Source: JAEUHO01 sp046350655 (GTDB taxonomy: Bacteria > Planctomycetota > PLA2 > JAEUHO01). Taken from it: 64,000 nucleotides of DNA. Shown piece by piece: positions 50,946-60,601 of this stretch. The position numbers were made by a program, and so were the translations under genes. The stretch is from assembly GCA_046350655.1 (NCBI GenBank), contig JAXMAB010000010.1:1-64000 (forward strand). Reading direction: 5' to 3'. The stretch's first letter is position 1; every line of letters starts with the position of its first letter. The notes below the pieces were generated by a model. The model saw only the letters and a list, made by a program, of their open reading frames with translations, made no database searches and was not told the DNA's origin.

Positions 50946-51056
50946 GCCGCCACCCTACCCGGGGCCCTGCGCGGCATCCGTCCGGGACCGGCCCCGGGGG
51001 TGGCGTGGACACGTCCCCCCCTGCCCGGGACCGCGCTCGTCAGGTACCGTACGGGG

Positions 51057-52049
51057 ATGAAGCGCGCCCTGCTCGTGGTCGTCCCGTTCGCCGTCACCCT
51101 CGTGGCCGCCCTCTACTTCTTCGGCGTGTTCCAGCACCACGAGACGGTCTCGACGCCCGCCCCGGCGCCGGCCCCGACCGACCCGTCGCTGCCGAGCGAG
51201 GCGGCGCTGGTCGCGCCCGAGCCCACGGGCGAGCCGGAGCCCGACGTCCCGACGATCTCGACGCCGGTCCGCGTCCTCGTCCTGGCGGAGGGGCCGCGGT
51301 CGTTCACCGGCTGGTGCTTCCAGCTGTGGCGCGCGTCGTCGCGGATCGAGTGGCAGGTCTGGTACGCGACGCCCGCGCCCGAGGGGGTGCCGCTTTCGTC
51401 CACCGGCCTCCCCGCGCTCTCGGGCCCCCCGACGACGACCGACGTCGACGGCGCCCAGGTGCTCTTCGTCGCGGCGGTGGACCCGTCGCGGATGCCGGCC
51501 TCGTTCTGGTCCCACGTCGCCGAGCGCGTGACCAGCGGCCGGCTCGGGCTGCTCGTCGTCCCCGACCACCTGACGGGGCGGCCCCTCGCCGACGAGCCGA
51601 GCCTGCGCTCGGTGCTCCCCGTCGCGAGCGTGCTCGCGCTCGCGCCGCTCGAGAAGGGCGGACGGCTGATCCCCGGCGTGTTCGACACGCCGCGCCCGTT
51701 CGAGGTGACCGCCGACGGCACGAAGCACCCGACCACGCGGATCGTCCCCTTCGAGGGCTGGAGCGGCAAGGTGTGGGGGCGGCTCACGCGCGGCAAGGAC
51801 GGCTGGTCGACGAAGTTCGTCAGCCCGGTCGAGCGCATCGCGCCCGGCGCGCGCACCCTGGTCGAGGTGGTCGGCGGCGACCTGCGCTGGCCGGCCGTCG
51901 TGGCGTCCGCCGGCGACCACGGCCGCGCGCTGTGGGTCGGCGGCCTCCTCGACATCGACTGGAGCGCCTACCGCTCCGAGTACGGGACCGAGCGCATGCG
52001 CGCGATGATGATCTCGTGGGTCGCGTGGCTGGCCCAGCCGCGGGCCTGA
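51057..52049 (+). CDS. membrane-anchored protein with a GATase1-like fold
   Basis: 330 residues. Signal anchor at 1-22 (MKRALLVVVPFAVTLVAALYFF), a Pro/Thr-rich spacer, then a flavodoxin/GATase-like alpha-beta domain: RVLVLAEGPRSFTGW, the strand AQVLFVAAVDP, RLGLLVVPDHLTG and GRALWVGGLLDIDWSAYRSE at the end. No catalytic triad is evident, so likely a binding domain outside the membrane. It resembles in general fold the C-domain of the gene at 39558-41285. ATG start; role unknown. Confidence 0.7.
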   Translation: MKRALLVVVPFAVTLVAALYFFGVFQHHETVSTPAPAPAPTDPSLPSEAALVAPEPTGEPEPDVPTISTPVRVLVLAEGPRSFTGWCFQLWRASSRIEWQVWYATPAPEGVPLSSTGLPALSGPPTTTDVDGAQVLFVAAVDPSRMPASFWSHVAERVTSGRLGLLVVPDHLTGRPLADEPSLRSVLPVASVLALAPLEKGGRLIPGVFDTPRPFEVTADGTKHPTTRIVPFEGWSGKVWGRLTRGKDGWSTKFVSPVERIAPGARTLVEVVGGDLRWPAVVASAGDHGRALWVGGLLDIDWSAYRSEYGTERMRAMMISWVAWLAQPRA

Positions 52050-52060
52050 CGCGCGCGACG

Positions 52061-55000
52061 TCAGCGGCCCGCGGGTAGGGCGCCGTCCCTCGGCGGGGCC
52101 GGCGCGCCCGACTCGAGCGCCGCGAGGAGGGCCCCGTCCTCCTCCGTCGCCTCGCCGCCGGTGCGCCGCGCGAGCTCCACCGCGCGCCGCAGGTCGTCGG
52201 CGGCGCCCGGCAGGTCGAACCCGACGGCGTGCTTCAGGTGCGCCGCGAGGCGGAGCACGCCCGCGCGGTCGCGGGCGCGCGCGAGGCCGCGGCGGAACCC
52301 CTCCGTCGCGGCCTCGGCGCGCCCGGCGGCCGCCGCCGCCGCGGCTTCGAGCAGGTCCTGCCGCGCGCGCAGCGTCCGCCAGGGGAACCAGTCGCGCGGG
52401 ACCGTGCGGCCCTCGGCGAGCCAGCGCGACGGCGAGAGGTCGCACAGGCCCGTGCGCGCGGCGAGGCGGACCGCGTCCGCGGCGGCGACCGCGGCGGCCG
52501 CGAAGTCCCGCGACCGCGAGGCCCGCGCCACGCGCTGCTCGGCCGCCCAGAGCTCCTGGGCGCCCGCGACCGGCCACGCGCGGACGAGCGCCGCGTTGAG
52601 CGCGTCGAGGACCGCCTGCACGGCCGCGTCGCGCGCGGGGTCGCGCGGCGCCGTCGCCGCGGCGTCGTCCACGCGGCGCAGGAGCGTCACGAGGTACGCG
52701 TCCGGGAACGCCGCGAGGGCGCCGGACGCCCGCGCGTCGTCGAGCGCGCGCACGAGCAGCCGCGGCGCGTCCGGCGGCCCGAGGCCGACGAGGGCCGCCA
52801 CGATGTCCGTCCCGGTGTCGGGCACCACGGACACCGGCACGGCGTTCGGGTCGAGCTCCTCGGTGTAGAGGAGGAGGCCCGCCTCGGGCGGGTCCCAGGC
52901 GCCCGCCAGGGGCCCGCCGCCGAGCCCGCGGCCGAACGCCGCGTACCGGCGCGCCTCGAGCGCGTACCGCGCGAACCGCGGGTCGAACACGCGCGCCGCG
53001 AGCGCGGCGAGGGCGACCGGGTCGGCCGCGGCGGCGAGCGAGCGCAGCTGCGAGCTCGCGCGGCCCACGGCGGCGCGCTGCGAGTCGTCGTCCACCGCGT
53101 CGCTCGGGCGGAAGTAGGGCGTCCGCCCGAACCGCACGTCCACGTCGCGCTCGAAGCCGGCGAGGAGCGCCGCCGCCTCGGCGGACGACGCGCCGCGGCC
53201 CGCGAGCACCGCCATCGTGTCCACGACCTCGCTGGCCTCGTCGACGCCCCGCCCGAGCCACGCGAGCGCGCGGCGCCGCAGGTCGGCGTCGGCGCGCAGC
53301 ACCAGGCGTCGCGCGGCCTCCTGGCACAGGTCCTCGTCCTCGAGCCGGTCCGACGCGAGGGCCCACAGCGTCTCCGTGGACGGCGGGTCCGACGCGTCCG
53401 CGCAGCCGCGCAGCGCGTCGAGCCGGAGCGAGGCCGGCTGCTTCGGGTCGGTCACCACGGGGAGCAGCAGCGCGACGAGGTCGCCGTGCTCGACCCTCGG
53501 GAGGGTGCGCACGGCCTGCGCGCGGAGCTCCGGGTCGGGGTGCGCGAGCATCCGCCGCCAGAACGGGTCGGTCCGGGCCGGGTCGGTGGCCGGCGCCTCG
53601 GAGAGCACGGTCATGAGCTCGTTGAGGAGGGCCGTGGCCGAGTCCGGCAGCGAGGCCGCGAGCTCGAGCGCGAAGTCGAGCGCGCTCACGTGGCGCACCT
53701 GCCGCAGGTTGCGCAGGAAGACGCCGGGCGCGCTCGCGTCGCGCCACCGCGCGCGGATGTAGCGCACGCCCTCCGCCCCGTCCACGGACGTGAGCGCGGG
53801 CGCGACGTCGCCGGGCTTGAGGCCGAGCGAGAGGTCCTCCGCGGCGCGGCGCACGAGCGCGGCGGCGCGGTGCCCGCGCATGCGCGACGTGCGCGAGCGG
53901 ATCGCGTCGAGCACGTCGCGGCGCCGGGCCACCGGGCCCTGCGTCATCAGCTGCTCGAACAGCGCGTACGCCGCGTCGTCGGGGGCCGCGGCCAGCGTGT
54001 CGAGGAGCGTCCGCTCGAAGGCCCGCGTCGGCTCGGTCAGGAGCGCGCGCGACAGGGCGGCCCACGCCGACGCCTCGCCGCGGGCGCGCCGCTCGAGCAA
54101 CACGTCGGCGGCGCGGCTCGCGGCGTCCACGTCGGGGTCGTCGAGCGCCGCGACGAGCCGCGGCGCCGCGATCTCCTCGGGCTCGTCGGCGAGGGCGGTG
54201 ACCGCCGCGGCGCGCACGTCCGACGGCCGGCCCGCCGCGCGCAGCGCGTCGGCGACCTCCGCGCGGCCGACGCGCCGCAGCAGCGCGAGCTCGCCCGCCG
54301 CGGCCTTGAGCACCGTCTCCGGCGGGTCGGCGAGCACGAGGTCGCCGAGGCTCGCGACCGCCAGCCCGCGCTCGAGCGACGCGAGCAGGCGCGTCCCGTG
54401 CTTCGGGTCGTCGAACCGCCCCTCGCGCAGCGCGCGCAGCGTGGGCCCGACCAGCGCCGCGCCGACCTCCGGCAGGCGGGCCTCGAGCGTGACGCGGGCC
54501 TCCTCGTCGATCTCCGCGCCGCCGGTCCGCTGGGGCCGCGCGAGCGCGTCCACGGCCAGCTCGACGAGCAGCGCGCGCGTCGCGACGGGCGTCGTCGGGC
54601 GGCCCAGCAGCGCGAGCAGGGCCTCGGTGCCCGCGCACCGCTCGGTCGCGCGCACGTAGCCCTCGCACGCCACCCCGAGCCCCGCGCGCACCTCGCGGCC
54701 CTCCGCGGGCGTGCCCCACGTCTCGGCGACGAAGGCCTCGAGGAGGTCGTCGGCCTCGGGCCCGTCGTGCGTGGCGAGCCACCGCACCGCCTCCACGCGC
54801 ACGGCGGGCGCGCGCGCGAACGCGGCGGCCGAGGTCGCGAGCGCGAGGAGGCGCGGCGCGTCGTCCCCGCGCAGGCGGTGCAGGCGGAACCGCAGCGCCA
54901 GGAGGTCCGCGTCCCGGTCCGCGGGCAGCGCGACGCGGGCCTCGACGGCCGCCGCCGTCTCGAGCGCGAACAACGCGCGCAACGCGGCCGCGCGCACCGC

Positions 55001-55474
55001 GCCCGACGGGTCGAGCGCGAGCCGGGCCAGCGTCGGGACCGCCGCGTCGGAGCGCCCCGCGCCGAGCGCGCGCGCCACCGCGGCGCGCACCTCGAACCGG
55101 CGCGCGTCCGCCGCCGCCGCGAGCACGGCGTCGGCCTCGGGCGCGTCGCTCGCGCCCACCACCTCGACGAGCGCCCCGCGCGCCGCCTCCGGCGCGTCGC
55201 CGCGCAGCAGCGCCCGCGCCGCCTCGCGCAGGCCCGCGGCCCCGGACAGCAGGAGCGCGTGCGCGGCGGCCGCCGCGACCTCCGGCGACGGGTCGCCGAG
55301 CGCCGCCATCGCGCGCGCCGCCCGCGCGGTCTCCTCGGGCGTCGCCGGCAGCGCCGCGAGGCCGGGCGGCAGGCCCGCGTCGCCGTCGGCCCGCGCGGGC
55401 CGGGGCGCGGGCCCCGCCGTCGCGGCGAGCGCGGCGACGAGGCACCCCGCGACGGCGACGCGGGCCCGCGTCAT
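52061..55474 (-). CDS. secreted HEAT-repeat protein
   Basis: 1,137 residues with a signal peptide (VAVAGCLVAALAATAGPAPRP) and many HEAT/PBS-lyase-type helical repeats, such as DPSPEVAAAAAHALLLSG, DPSGAVRAAALRALFAL, DPDVDAASRAADVLLERR and HPDPELRAQAVRTL. The last ~200 residues have a TPR-like look (DLLEAAAAAAAGRAEAATEG). Such proteins are scaffolds; no enzyme motif seen. Its ATG overlaps the stop of the NAD(P)HX dehydratase gene. Confidence 0.8.
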   Translation of the reverse strand: MTRARVAVAGCLVAALAATAGPAPRPARADGDAGLPPGLAALPATPEETARAARAMAALGDPSPEVAAAAAHALLLSGAAGLREAARALLRGDAPEAARGALVEVVGASDAPEADAVLAAAADARRFEVRAAVARALGAGRSDAAVPTLARLALDPSGAVRAAALRALFALETAAAVEARVALPADRDADLLALRFRLHRLRGDDAPRLLALATSAAAFARAPAVRVEAVRWLATHDGPEADDLLEAFVAETWGTPAEGREVRAGLGVACEGYVRATERCAGTEALLALLGRPTTPVATRALLVELAVDALARPQRTGGAEIDEEARVTLEARLPEVGAALVGPTLRALREGRFDDPKHGTRLLASLERGLAVASLGDLVLADPPETVLKAAAGELALLRRVGRAEVADALRAAGRPSDVRAAAVTALADEPEEIAAPRLVAALDDPDVDAASRAADVLLERRARGEASAWAALSRALLTEPTRAFERTLLDTLAAAPDDAAYALFEQLMTQGPVARRRDVLDAIRSRTSRMRGHRAAALVRRAAEDLSLGLKPGDVAPALTSVDGAEGVRYIRARWRDASAPGVFLRNLRQVRHVSALDFALELAASLPDSATALLNELMTVLSEAPATDPARTDPFWRRMLAHPDPELRAQAVRTLPRVEHGDLVALLLPVVTDPKQPASLRLDALRGCADASDPPSTETLWALASDRLEDEDLCQEAARRLVLRADADLRRRALAWLGRGVDEASEVVDTMAVLAGRGASSAEAAALLAGFERDVDVRFGRTPYFRPSDAVDDDSQRAAVGRASSQLRSLAAAADPVALAALAARVFDPRFARYALEARRYAAFGRGLGGGPLAGAWDPPEAGLLLYTEELDPNAVPVSVVPDTGTDIVAALVGLGPPDAPRLLVRALDDARASGALAAFPDAYLVTLLRRVDDAAATAPRDPARDAAVQAVLDALNAALVRAWPVAGAQELWAAEQRVARASRSRDFAAAAVAAADAVRLAARTGLCDLSPSRWLAEGRTVPRDWFPWRTLRARQDLLEAAAAAAAGRAEAATEGFRRGLARARDRAGVLRLAAHLKHAVGFDLPGAADDLRRAVELARRTGGEATEEDGALLAALESGAPAPPRDGALPAGR

Positions 55475-56355
55475 CGGGCCGCCGCGGCGACGAGCTCGGC
55501 GATCGCGTGCGGGACCTCGTCGGCGACCTCGCTCGCGAGGGTGCCGCGGTCGCCGCGGGCGGCGGCGCACCGGTCGCCCGCGCGGCCGTGCACGTGGACC
55601 GCGAGCCGCGCCGCGCCGAACGCGTCGCCGCCCGTCGCCGGCAGGCCCGCGAGCATCGCCGCGAGCACGCCCGCGAGCACGTCGCCCGTCCCGCCCGTCG
55701 CGAGGACCGGCCCGCCCGTCGTGTTGCGCGCGCAGCGCGGGCCGTCGCACACGAGCGTCCCCGGGCCCTTCAGCACCGCGACGGCCCGCGCGCCCTGCGC
55801 GAGCCGCCGGGCCCACGCCTCGCGCGGCACCGCGCCGCCGCCCGACGGCTCGCCGAGCAGCAGCGCGGCCTCGCCCTCGTGGGGCGTCAGCACCGTCGGG
55901 GCCCTGCGCGCGGCGAGCTCCGCGAGCCGGCCGCGCAGCGCGTGGAGCGCGTCCGCGTCGAGCACGAGCGGCCGCGCCACGTCGCGCGCGAGCCACCGCA
56001 CGAACGCCTCGATCGCGGGCCCGCGCCCGAGGCCGGGCCCGAGCACGACGGCGTGGGCGCGCTCGAGGTGCGGGCGCAGGGCCTCGACGGCCTCCGCGGC
56101 GGGCGCGCCGTCGGCATCGCACGGGAGCCCCACCGTCATCGCCTCGGCGAGGAAGCCGGCGACCGTCGCCTGCACGGCGCGCGGCACCGCGACGGTCACG
56201 AGGCCCGCCCCCGCGCGCAGCGCGCCGCGGGCCGCGAGCGCCGGCGCCCCGGCCATCCCGAGCGAGCCGCCGACGATCAGCACGCGTCCGACGGACGCCT
56301 TGTGCGCGTCCGCGGGCCGCGGCGGCAGGGGCGGGAGCGGCGCGTCGTCGGGCAT
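55471..56355 (-). CDS. nnrD: ADP/ATP-dependent NAD(P)H-hydrate dehydratase
   Basis: 294 residues of the ribokinase-like CARKD family. GRVLIVGGSLGMAGAPALAA, VVLGPGLGRGPAIE, LVLDADALHAL, TVLTPHEGEAALL, VAVLKGPGTLV and the catalytic ATGGTGDVLAGVLAAML are all present. It repairs damaged NAD(P)HX. The epimerase domain often fused N-terminally (NnrE) is absent. ATG start. Coupled to the HEAT-repeat gene by an ATGA overlap. Confidence 0.93.
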   Translation of the reverse strand: MPDDAPLPPLPPRPADAHKASVGRVLIVGGSLGMAGAPALAARGALRAGAGLVTVAVPRAVQATVAGFLAEAMTVGLPCDADGAPAAEAVEALRPHLERAHAVVLGPGLGRGPAIEAFVRWLARDVARPLVLDADALHALRGRLAELAARRAPTVLTPHEGEAALLLGEPSGGGAVPREAWARRLAQGARAVAVLKGPGTLVCDGPRCARNTTGGPVLATGGTGDVLAGVLAAMLAGLPATGGDAFGAARLAVHVHGRAGDRCAAARGDRGTLASEVADEVPHAIAELVAAAAR

Positions 56356-56450
56356 GCCGCCATGGTACGCGAGGCCCGGTCGCGCCCGCGGCGCGCGGCG
56401 CCCGGCGGCGGCCGGGCCCCGCGGTCCCGGACCCCGGACCGCGTCGTCGG

Positions 56451-57386
56451 CTACGCCACGTCGGTGTCGGGGCCGGGCAGGCGCGGGAACCGCTGGGGCT
56501 GCTCGGCGACGAACGCGCCCTCGGCGGGGTCGTAGACGTGGCGTACGACGACGACCTCGTCGCGGCCGACGTCGAGGGTGACGAACGAGTTGCGGCCGCG
56601 CTCGGTGCAGCGGCCGCGGTAGGTCGTCGCCGTGCCGGCCTGGACGAGGAGGAAGGGACGTTCGACGTGCCGGGCGACGTGCGTGACGGGCATGACGACG
56701 GTCTCGTGCCGGTGGCCCGTCAGGACGGCGTCCACCCCGAGGCGCTCGAACGCGCCGAGCGCGCGGCGCGCCTTCTGCACCGCGAGGCTGCTGCGGCGCC
56801 CCGGCTGCTTCGTGAACGGGTGGTGCGCGACGACGACGCGGAAGGCCGTGCCGGGCAGCGCGGCGAAGCGCTCCTCGAGCAGCGCGAGGGCGCGCTTGCG
56901 CGCGCGGCCGCCGTCGATGGCGAAGCCGCGGGTGGTGTCCATGCCGGAGATCGCGAGGTGGTCGTCGAGGAAGCAGGGCGCGGCCTCGTCGGCGACGTGC
57001 TCGAGGAAGCGCGCGTGGCGGCGGTGGAAGCGGAGCCAGGGCGCGAACGGCACGTCGTGGTTGCCCGGCACGACGACGTACGGCGACGGCAGCGCGTCGA
57101 GGAAGCGGCGCGCCTCGCGGAACTGCTCGGGGTGCGCGCGGCGCGTGAGGTCGCCCGACACGGCGACGACCGACGGGGTCAGCTCGGAGATCGCGGCGAG
57201 CAGCGGCACGGTGCGCTCGGTCACGCCGGGGCTGCCGAAGTGCACGTCGGAGACGTGGACGATGCGGCGGGTGCCGTGGCGGGGGCGGGACATCAGCGGG
57301 AAGGCGATCCTCGGCGCCGCCGCCGGCTGCGCGCGCAGCGCGAAGAGGCGCCGCGGCGAGCGGTGGGGGAGCGCGACGACGGCCAT
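56451..57386 (-). CDS. calcineurin-like metallophosphoesterase (CpdA-like)
   Basis: 311 residues with VHVSDVHFGSP, VAVSGDLTRRAHPEQF, VVPGNHDVPFAP, VVAHHPF and TGHRHE, the five metal-ligand blocks of the superfamily. The order and the GNHDVP block resemble the CpdA/3',5'-cyclic-nucleotide phosphodiesterase and Icc group; since a nucleotide cyclase is encoded at the other end of the window, a cAMP role is possible but unproven. ATG 57386 has GGAGG four bases upstream and is preferred over the ATG at 57293. Confidence 0.87.
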   Translation of the reverse strand: MAVVALPHRSPRRLFALRAQPAAAPRIAFPLMSRPRHGTRRIVHVSDVHFGSPGVTERTVPLLAAISELTPSVVAVSGDLTRRAHPEQFREARRFLDALPSPYVVVPGNHDVPFAPWLRFHRRHARFLEHVADEAAPCFLDDHLAISGMDTTRGFAIDGGRARKRALALLEERFAALPGTAFRVVVAHHPFTKQPGRRSSLAVQKARRALGAFERLGVDAVLTGHRHETVVMPVTHVARHVERPFLLVQAGTATTYRGRCTERGRNSFVTLDVGRDEVVVVRHVYDPAEGAFVAEQPQRFPRLPGPDTDVA

Positions 57387-57490
57387 GGTGCCTCCGATGC
57401 GAGGGTGGGGGGCGCAGCGGAGCCGCGACGGCGCGGTTCCGTCCGGAGAGTGGACGTGATCCGTGCCCCCGGGGTTCCGTGTCGGCCGCC

Positions 57491-57505
57491 GGGCCTCGCG
57501 GTCCC
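57491..57505. repeat. copy of the dispersed GGGCCTCGCGGTCCC repeat
   Basis: Full match in the 169-bp spacer between the asparaginase end and the phosphoesterase start. A one-mismatch copy (GGGCCCCGCGGTCCC) is at 56415-56429. Confidence 0.65.
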
Positions 57506-57555
57506 CCGGCCCCGGTTCGTCGCACGCGTCGCGGCGCGGGCCCGCGACGGGACGT

Positions 57556-58554
57556 TCAGAACGCGACGTCCATGCGCCCCACGGGCTCGCCCGCGAGGTT
57601 CGTGACGATCGTCGGCGCGTGCTTCTTCGCGAGCGCCGCGAACGCGTCGTCGTCGAGCAGGCCGCGGCGGCGCAGCACCTCGAGCACGACGAGGCGGTAC
57701 CCGCGGTCGGCGCCGTCGTCGGCCTTGACCGCGAGGCCCAGGCGGCGATCGGCCGCGCCGACGACGAAGACGCCCTCGGCGCCGGCCTTCGCGAGCACGC
57801 GGCCCTTCGCGGCCAGCATCAGGTCGGTGTCGAAGCGGTCCTCGCCCGCGACCATCTCGGGGTGCGCGATCATGGCGCGCGCGACGCGGCGCGCGGCCGC
57901 GGCGAGGTCGAGGGGCATCCCGTCGGGGTTCGCGACGTTCGCGATGGAGCGCGCCATGGCCTCCATCGGCACGGCGAGCGCCGGCGCGCCGCAGCCGTCC
58001 ACGCCCGCGAGGACCTTCTCGCGCGGCACGCCGCCGAAGAGGACGACGTGCGACGCGATGGCGAGCTGCACGGGGTGCGTGAGCTCGGTGTAGGTCTCGA
58101 GGGGCGCGCCCTTGTGCCGCGCGGCGAGGAGCATGCCCGCGTGCTTGCCGGAGCAGTTCGAGTGGAGCGAGGTGATCGCCACGCCGTCGCGCGTCTGGGC
58201 GAAGGCGACCTTCGGGTTGACGCTGCGGTGGCCTCCGCAGCGGAGGCACGTCTCGGGGACGCCGCCGGCCTTCAGCATCGAGCGGACGGCGTCGAGGTGG
58301 CGAGGCTCGGCGCTGTGGCTGCCGGCGGCGATCGCCAGCTCGGCGTCGCTCAGGCCGAACGCGTCGGCGGCGCCGCTGCGGACGAGCTCGAGGGCCTGGA
58401 GCGGCTTGCTCGCGCTGCGGTAGAAGACGACCCGGCCGGGGTCGCCGCAGACCAGGGTCGGCCGGCCGTGCTCGATGACGACCAGGATGCCGGTGTGGAC
58501 GGATTCTTCGTGGCCGCCCCGGGTGAGGCGGACGAGGGGTTCGCTTCGGGCCAT
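57556..58554 (-). CDS. class 3 (Rhizobium etli ReAV-type) L-asparaginase
   Basis: 332 residues. This family is unrelated to E. coli AnsA/B. SASKPLQALELV contains S47 and K50, AAGSHSAEPRH contains S79, and the metal-site residues C134, K137 (HSNCSGKHAG) and C188 (GVDGCGAP) are all present. They line up, shifted by one, with ReAV Ser48, Lys51, Ser80, Cys135, Lys138 and Cys189. It should hydrolyse L-asparagine. ATG start; divergent from the BFN-domain gene (62 bp). Confidence 0.9.
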   Translation of the reverse strand: MARSEPLVRLTRGGHEESVHTGILVVIEHGRPTLVCGDPGRVVFYRSASKPLQALELVRSGAADAFGLSDAELAIAAGSHSAEPRHLDAVRSMLKAGGVPETCLRCGGHRSVNPKVAFAQTRDGVAITSLHSNCSGKHAGMLLAARHKGAPLETYTELTHPVQLAIASHVVLFGGVPREKVLAGVDGCGAPALAVPMEAMARSIANVANPDGMPLDLAAAARRVARAMIAHPEMVAGEDRFDTDLMLAAKGRVLAKAGAEGVFVVGAADRRLGLAVKADDGADRGYRLVVLEVLRRRGLLDDDAFAALAKKHAPTIVTNLAGEPVGRMDVAF

Positions 58555-58616
58555 CCCCCCATCGAACCATCCCGGGCCGCGGCGGTACGATCCGGGGCGC
58601 CCCCGGAGCCGCCGCC

Positions 58617-59015
58617 ATGGTCGAGATGGTCCTGCACCGCATCCTGTTCAGCGAGACCACCGACCAGCAGTACATCTACCTGAAGGAGAAGGAGGGGGAC
58701 CGCTCGTTCCCGATCGTGATCGGGTTCAACGAGGCGCAGGCGATCCACCGGTTCGTGAACCAGCAGTCGGTCCCGCGGCCGCAGACGCACGACCTGATGA
58801 CGAGCATGGTCGCGGTCCTCGGGGCCCGGCTGTCGCGGGTGGAGATCACGAACCTGAAGGACTCGACGTTCTACGCGGTGCTCCACCTCGTCGCGGCGGA
58901 CGGGCGCGTGGCGGAGGTCGACGCGCGGCCGTCCGACGCGATCGCGCTGGCGACGGCGGTGAAGGCGCCGATCTTCGCGGCGGAGGCGGTGATCGAGGAG
59001 TCGGCGGCGGCGTGA
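58617..59015 (+). CDS. bifunctional nuclease (BFN/DUF151) domain protein
   Basis: 132 residues, a single BFN domain. YIYLKEKEGDRSFPIVIGFNEAQAI at the N-terminus and DARPSDAIALATAVKAPIFA near the C-terminus are the family hallmarks. Some plant relatives have DNase/RNase activity; the bacterial role is unclear. ATG start. Short spacer to the transglutaminase gene, which carries a GACGCGAGGCCCGG repeat variant. Confidence 0.9.
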   Translation: MVEMVLHRILFSETTDQQYIYLKEKEGDRSFPIVIGFNEAQAIHRFVNQQSVPRPQTHDLMTSMVAVLGARLSRVEITNLKDSTFYAVLHLVAADGRVAEVDARPSDAIALATAVKAPIFAAEAVIEESAAA

Positions 59016-59061
59016 CGCGAGGCCCGGCGGCCGTCGGGGCCTCGGGAGGACGGAGGGGACC

Positions 59062-60579
59062 ATGGTGCGGACGCGACGGGGGGCGGTCGGGCGCGCGGCG
59101 CGGCTCGTGCTCGGGCTGCTCGTCGCGGCGGCGACGGCGGCCGGGGTCGCGCCGGGCGCGCGGCGGGCGGTCGCGGAGGACGGGGTCGCGGTGTTCCGCG
59201 GCGAGCCGGACCTCCGCGGGCTCGAGGTCGAGCGCGTCGAGTGGATGGGGATGTTCCTCGCGTCGGCGCGCGTGGGCTGGGCCCGCGAGACGCTGCGGCG
59301 GCGGGGCGAGGGCGGCGACGCCGCGTTCGTGGCGACGAGCACGGTGCGGCTGCGGCTGCGCGCGATGGACCAGGTCACGGACGTGCGCGAGACCGAGGAG
59401 CGCGTCTTCGACGGGACGCCGCCGTACGCGCTGCGGTCGGCGCGGCACGTCGAGGCCGAGGGGGACGCCGTCCGCGTGATCGAGGTCGCGCGGGACGGCG
59501 GGTCGCTGCGGCGGACGGTGACCGAGGACGGCGTGGCCCGCGCGCTCCCGCCCGTCGAGGGCGTCTTCACGCTGCGCGACGACCTCGCGCTGCGGACGTG
59601 GTGCCGCGCGGGGCCGAAGGTCGGCGACCGCGCGCGGTTCGTCACGTTCGACGCGGACGAGGCGCGGCTCGGCGAGATGGCCGTCCGCGTGACGTCGGTC
59701 GCGCGGCCCGGCGGCCCGGGGTCGGCGGCGTACGAGCTGGTGACCGTGGACGACGACGGCAGCGAGGGCCGGCTGTCCGCCGACGAGACGGGCCGGATCC
59801 GGTGGATGTCGTTCGGGAGCCGCATCGAGGCGCGGGCGGAGACCGAGCAGGAGGCGACGCGGCTCGCGGAGGGCGAGGACCTCTTCCGCCTCACGGTCGC
59901 GCCGGTCGACCGTCCGCTCGGCGACGCGCGGAAGGTGGCGCGGCTGGTGCTCGAGGCCGAGGGCGACCTCGCCGTCGGCCTGCTCGACGCGCCCCGGCAG
60001 CGCGTGCGCCGCGAGGCGGGGGCGGGCGTCGTCGTGGTCACGCTCGGCGCGAAGGACGCGCCGTCGCCCGCGAGCGACGACGAGGTGCGCCGCGCGCTCG
60101 AGGAGACCGTGGAGTACCCGATCCACCTGCCCGCGGTGAAGGCGCTGGCGGCGGGCGCGGTCGCGGGCGCCACGGACCCCGCCGAGCGGGTCGCGGCGCT
60201 CCTCGCGTTCGTGGACGGGTTCCTCGTGGACGCGGAGGTGCCGGGCACCGTCTCGATCGCGCGGCTCCTCGCGGCCCCGCGGGGCGACTGCACCGAGCAC
60301 GCGGCGCTGTTCGTGACGCTGGCGCGCGCGGTCGGCGTGCCGGCGCGCGTCGTCGGCGGCGTCATGTACCTCGGCGACGAGGAGCGGGCGTTCGGCGGGC
60401 ACGCGTGGGCCGAGGTGGCGCTCGGCGGGTCGTGGATCCAGGTGGACCCGACCTGGCGTCAGTCGACCGTCGACGCCACCCACGTCGTGCTCGAGCGCGA
60501 CCGTCCCGGAGGGAGCCCGGGGCCGCCGTTCGGCACGCTCTCCTTCCGCGTGCGCGAGGTCACGTTCGCGACGCGCTGA
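59062..60579 (+). CDS. secreted transglutaminase-like protein
   Basis: 505 residues with a signal peptide (LVLGLLVAAATAAGVAPGA). The middle is beta-rich and uncharacterised; the C-terminal ~140 residues are a transglutaminase/protease-like domain with C410 (RGDCTEHAALFVTLARAVG), H447 (FGGHAWAEV) and D462 (IQVDPTW), a full papain-like triad. Such bacterial proteins act as proteases or cross-linkers in the periplasm or outside. ATG start with GGAGG nearby. Confidence 0.9.
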   Translation: MVRTRRGAVGRAARLVLGLLVAAATAAGVAPGARRAVAEDGVAVFRGEPDLRGLEVERVEWMGMFLASARVGWARETLRRRGEGGDAAFVATSTVRLRLRAMDQVTDVRETEERVFDGTPPYALRSARHVEAEGDAVRVIEVARDGGSLRRTVTEDGVARALPPVEGVFTLRDDLALRTWCRAGPKVGDRARFVTFDADEARLGEMAVRVTSVARPGGPGSAAYELVTVDDDGSEGRLSADETGRIRWMSFGSRIEARAETEQEATRLAEGEDLFRLTVAPVDRPLGDARKVARLVLEAEGDLAVGLLDAPRQRVRREAGAGVVVVTLGAKDAPSPASDDEVRRALEETVEYPIHLPAVKALAAGAVAGATDPAERVAALLAFVDGFLVDAEVPGTVSIARLLAAPRGDCTEHAALFVTLARAVGVPARVVGGVMYLGDEERAFGGHAWAEVALGGSWIQVDPTWRQSTVDATHVVLERDRPGGSPGPPFGTLSFRVREVTFATR

Positions 60580-60601
60580 CCGGGTCGCGGGCCCGCCGGG
60601 G